From Bacillota bacterium (GTDB taxonomy: Bacteria; Bacillota; Clostridia; Peptostreptococcales; Anaerovoracaceae), in NCBI GenBank assembly GCA_030526355.1, contig JAUNDC010000008.1:1-64000 (forward strand): DNA of 64,000 bases, written 5' to 3'. This document shows positions 61,674 through 64,000 of the stretch, in pieces (positions within the stretch are counted from its first letter, which is position 1; every line of letters starts with the position of its first letter). Below the pieces are notes generated by a model, which was given only the letters and a program-made list of their open reading frames with translations, had not been told where the DNA came from and made no database searches. Both the position numbers and the translations under genes were made by a program.

Positions 61674-62603
61674 TTACAGTTGCTCTATTTCTTCCTTAGA
61701 TAATCCTGTATTCGCTGCTATAACCTCGATATCAATTCCTGCTTTTTTAAAGTTTGCTGCAATTTCTCTAGCTCCTTCTATTTTACCCTCGATTTTACCT
61801 TCGCGTATGCCCTCGATTTTACCATCAGCCTTGCCATTGTCATACCCCGCAGTCCTCTCCAGCATGACCCACATCTCCCATTTTTCTCTTGCTATCCTGA
61901 GCTCACGCAGCTTGTCTTCCTCGCTTATTTTTTTCAGTACAGTATCCGTCATTCCGATCACCTCATCACCCTTTTTGACAAGCTCCTCCACATATGCTTT
62001 TTCCTCCGGATTTCCTGAACACTTCATATATGCCCCTAGCTGCTCGAGGTCACTCATTTCACTAAGCTGCATACCATCGCGCCTGATTTTATCGAGCTCT
62101 ATGTAATGCAGCTCCATGATATCCGAAAGTTCTTTTAAACTGTTTCGTTCACGCAGCGTGTAAACCGAATGAAACGGTATCTCCTGCGGAAACAGCTTGC
62201 CCTTCACAAAACTTATAACTATGCTTTTCTTCATTTTACCATAGTCCTGACCTCTGTCCAAGCCTTCCGTAAGCTGTTTGCTGACATAAAATACTGTCCT
62301 GTTCACATACACATCCAAATCGCCTATCTGCATTTCGATATCTATGAGCTCGCCCCTGGAAGTCTCGGCCTTGATATCCATTATTATTGTTTTACCTTCG
62401 TAGCAGTCATCGATGGAGAACGGATTCTTGTATGTAATATCCACAATCGGATCATCCCGGAGGTCAAGCACAAGATTCAGCAAGGCAATGAGCGCCGCTT
62501 TGCTTTCAGGGGTATCCCTGCCGTACACCGCTTTAAAGATTATGTCGCTGGTAAGTGGCTCACGGGTAATTTCTTTTTTAATCTTTATTTCGTCTTTTTT
62601 CAT
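61674..62603 (-). CDS. Rpn-family PD-(D/E)XK nuclease / putative transposase
   Basis: The protein has 309 residues. The N-terminal nuclease core has FKAVYGRDTPESKAALIALLN, then IIMDIKAETSRGELIDIEMQ, supplying the D...ExQ-type active site, and the SKQLTEGLDRGQDY segment. The C-terminal part carries short tandem GKIEG/GKADG repeats and ends IAANTGLSKEEIEQL, as is usual for the family. Members stimulate recombination and some act in phage defence. No inverted repeats or second transposon gene are seen beside it, so this is not an intact insertion sequence. Confidence 0.9.
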   Translation of the reverse strand: MKKDEIKIKKEITREPLTSDIIFKAVYGRDTPESKAALIALLNLVLDLRDDPIVDITYKNPFSIDDCYEGKTIIMDIKAETSRGELIDIEMQIGDLDVYVNRTVFYVSKQLTEGLDRGQDYGKMKKSIVISFVKGKLFPQEIPFHSVYTLRERNSLKELSDIMELHYIELDKIRRDGMQLSEMSDLEQLGAYMKCSGNPEEKAYVEELVKKGDEVIGMTDTVLKKISEEDKLRELRIAREKWEMWVMLERTAGYDNGKADGKIEGIREGKIEGKIEGAREIAANFKKAGIDIEVIAANTGLSKEEIEQL

Positions 62604-62784
62604 TTCTCTATTCCCATCTTTCTGTAAAATATTGTATTATTCTTATGGGAAAAATTTTACATCGGCTACGCTGGGTTGTCAATACATTTTTGTAATTAAT
62701 TTACATTTAGTTGCTTTGAAGCCGCTCTGATTGTACTCAAACCCGGATAACCTGATGTAGAGCCAGCCGTCGCACATGTTTTCC

Positions 62785-62813
62785 TTTTCACAGCTCGTAT
62801 TTGATGATATAAT
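62785..62813 (+). promoter_or_regulatory. Promoter of the REC-GGDEF-EAL gene
   Basis: TTTTCA (62785-62790), 17 bases, TATAAT (62808-62813). The ATG is 38 bases downstream of the -10. The gap 62604-62784 shows no gene. Confidence 0.5.
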
Positions 62814-62850
62814 CTAATTCAAGACAAAAAGACAGAGGAAGGGGATTGGT

Positions 62851-64000
62851 ATGTCTCGAAAACAGATTCTGATTGTTGAAGATAATATCATAAACAGGGA
62901 GATGCTTGTTGAAATCCTTGCTGATCAGTATGATACGCTGGAAGCCGGAAACGGCGAGGAAGCAATGGAAATTATGAGACAGCGTAAGGATGATATAGCC
63001 CTGGTTCTGCTGGATGTGATAATGCCTGTGATGGACGGATACAGCTTTCTTGATAAAGTCAAGCAAGACCCTGAGCTGGCATATATTCCTGTTATCGTAA
63101 TGACGCAGAGTGCAGGAGAAGAAGATGAAATTGAAGCATTGTCTCACGGTGCAGCGGATTTTGTTCCCAAGCCGTACAGACCACAGATAATAAGACACAG
63201 GGTTGCAGGAATAATAAATCTGAGAGAAACAGTAGCCCAGGTCAATACACTCAAATTCGACAGGTTGACAGGGCTGTACAGCAAAGAGTATTTTTATGGA
63301 AAGGTTTACGAGCTGCTACAGCAGTATCCTGACGAAAACTGGATAATAGTATGTTCAAATATAGAGAATTTTAAGGTGTTCAACGATGTGTTCGGCGTTG
63401 CCTCCGGAGATGATCTGCTACGTGAGGTGGCCAATGTGTTCAGAAAGCATGCACGGAACAAAGGTATCTGTGGCAGAATAGACGCAGACAGATTCGCATG
63501 TCTGCATCCGTTTCCTGAAGAAAGTACAGAAGAGAACCTCAAAAGATTCGATAATCTGATCAGCCTGAATAACAGAAACAGCAGCAATATAGTAATGAAA
63601 TGGGGGCTGTACAGAGTTACAGATCACAGTGTGCCTGTAGAGCAGATGTGTGACAGAGCCTTTATGGCCGCAGAAAGCATCAAAGGGCAGTTCGGCAAAG
63701 TAGCGGCAGAGTATGATGATGAGCTGCGGAACAAGCTTCTCAGAGAGCAGATGATTACAGATATGATGGAAAACGCACTTGATGAGGAACAGTTTGATGT
63801 ATATCTTCAGCCTAAATACTGCCTCCATAATGACAGCCTTGCAGGAGCGGAGGCTCTGGTGAGATGGAATCACCCGGAACACGGCTTCATGTCGCCCGGC
63901 GAATTCATACCACTGTTTGAAAAGAACGGATTCATAACCAGACTTGACCAGTATATGTGGGAGCGGGTATGCGCATATATGAAAGGCTGGAAGGATAAGG
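62851..64000 (+). CDS. Response regulator with degenerate GGDEF and EAL domains (cut by window end)
   Basis: An open frame of at least 383 codons continues past 64000. Residues 1-125 are a receiver domain: ILIVEDN acidic pair, the phosphoacceptor Asp in LLDVIMPVMDG (near 54), T/S in VMTQS and Lys in VPKPYRP. Residues 128-285 are GGDEF-like (FDRLTGLYSKEYF) but the catalytic motif reads RIDADRF, so cyclase activity is unlikely. From about residue 305 an EAL domain starts (FDVYLQPKY, then GAEALVRWNHPEHG). A c-di-GMP phosphodiesterase controlled by phosphorylation is likely. GAGGAAGGGG precedes ATG. Confidence 0.88.
   Translation, partial: MSRKQILIVEDNIINREMLVEILADQYDTLEAGNGEEAMEIMRQRKDDIALVLLDVIMPVMDGYSFLDKVKQDPELAYIPVIVMTQSAGEEDEIEALSHGAADFVPKPYRPQIIRHRVAGIINLRETVAQVNTLKFDRLTGLYSKEYFYGKVYELLQQYPDENWIIVCSNIENFKVFNDVFGVASGDDLLREVANVFRKHARNKGICGRIDADRFACLHPFPEESTEENLKRFDNLISLNNRNSSNIVMKWGLYRVTDHSVPVEQMCDRAFMAAESIKGQFGKVAAEYDDELRNKLLREQMITDMMENALDEEQFDVYLQPKYCLHNDSLAGAEALVRWNHPEHGFMSPGEFIPLFEKNGFITRLDQYMWERVCAYMKGWKDK

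Noticed and set aside
61493-62650. Complete insertion sequence around the Rpn gene
   Set aside because: No terminal inverted repeats or target-site duplication are visible, and Rpn proteins occur as single genes.

Overview
The window is the chromosomal origin region of a low-to-moderate G+C, Gram-positive, anaerobic member of the Clostridia. Support comes from the gene order dnaA-dnaN-recF-gyrB-gyrA to the left and rpmH-rnpA-yidD-yidC-jag-mnmE-mnmG-rsmG-noc-parA-parB to the right, the sporulation genes yabP and yabQ, the LtaS-type enzyme, the ferredoxin-linked 2-oxoacid oxidoreductase and the energy-yielding histidine pathway. A relative of the Anaerovoracaceae / Clostridiales Family XIII is my best guess, but the family cannot be proven from the sequence.

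Layout. 1-153: degenerate short repeats. 154-4588 (minus): LTA synthase-like enzyme, rsmA, rnmV, divIC, yabQ, yabP. 4724-6093 (plus): three small single-pass membrane proteins of unknown role. 6139-15635 (minus): an M23 endopeptidase with an exceptionally long cytoplasmic coiled coil, a DnaD protein carrying a helicase-loader-type zinc ribbon, dnaB, rplI, a membrane-anchor-less gdpP, a DUF2232 protein, rpsR, ssb, rpsF. 15737-22538: mixed-strand accessory genes (glucosaminidase, DUF1638, nucleotidyltransferase, a shikimate-kinase-like protein without its Walker A lysine, DUF2148, lipoprotein, thioesterase, PlsC, PAP2). 22711-32224 (minus): trpS, gyrA, gyrB, recF, dnaN, dnaA. The origin is bipartite: DnaA boxes lie upstream of dnaA (32270-32345), and an unwinding element with five DnaA-trios next to two abutting DnaA boxes lies between dnaA and dnaN (30712-30748). 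32543-42211 (plus): the rpmH to parB conserved block with two parS-like sites and a SprT-like protein.

42458-48810 holds a complete operon for histidine to glutamate (hutH, hutU, hutI, fchA, ftcD). It is followed by a GntR/FCD regulator, an HTH-Uma2 protein and a four-subunit 2-oxoacid:ferredoxin oxidoreductase operon. Palindromes with a GTATAC core sit in the promoter spacer of the oxidoreductase operon, and a spaced relative overlaps the hut -10 box, which suggests joint control by the GntR protein. 53615-60814: SulP transporter, DUF4430 lipoprotein, alr, purA, purB, EamA transporter. 60860-64000: a 96-residue protein resembling the glycyl-radical tail of anaerobic ribonucleotide reductase, tRNA-Arg(CCU), an Rpn-family nuclease, and the start of a REC-GGDEF-EAL protein that runs off the end.

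The points most worth a second look are the DnaD/loader-zinc-ribbon protein without an AAA+ domain, the stand-alone glycyl-radical-like peptide, a parS site built into a terminator stem, the DnaA-trio origin, and the possibly leaderless divIC promoter. No CRISPR array, rRNA, prophage or complete insertion sequence is visible.
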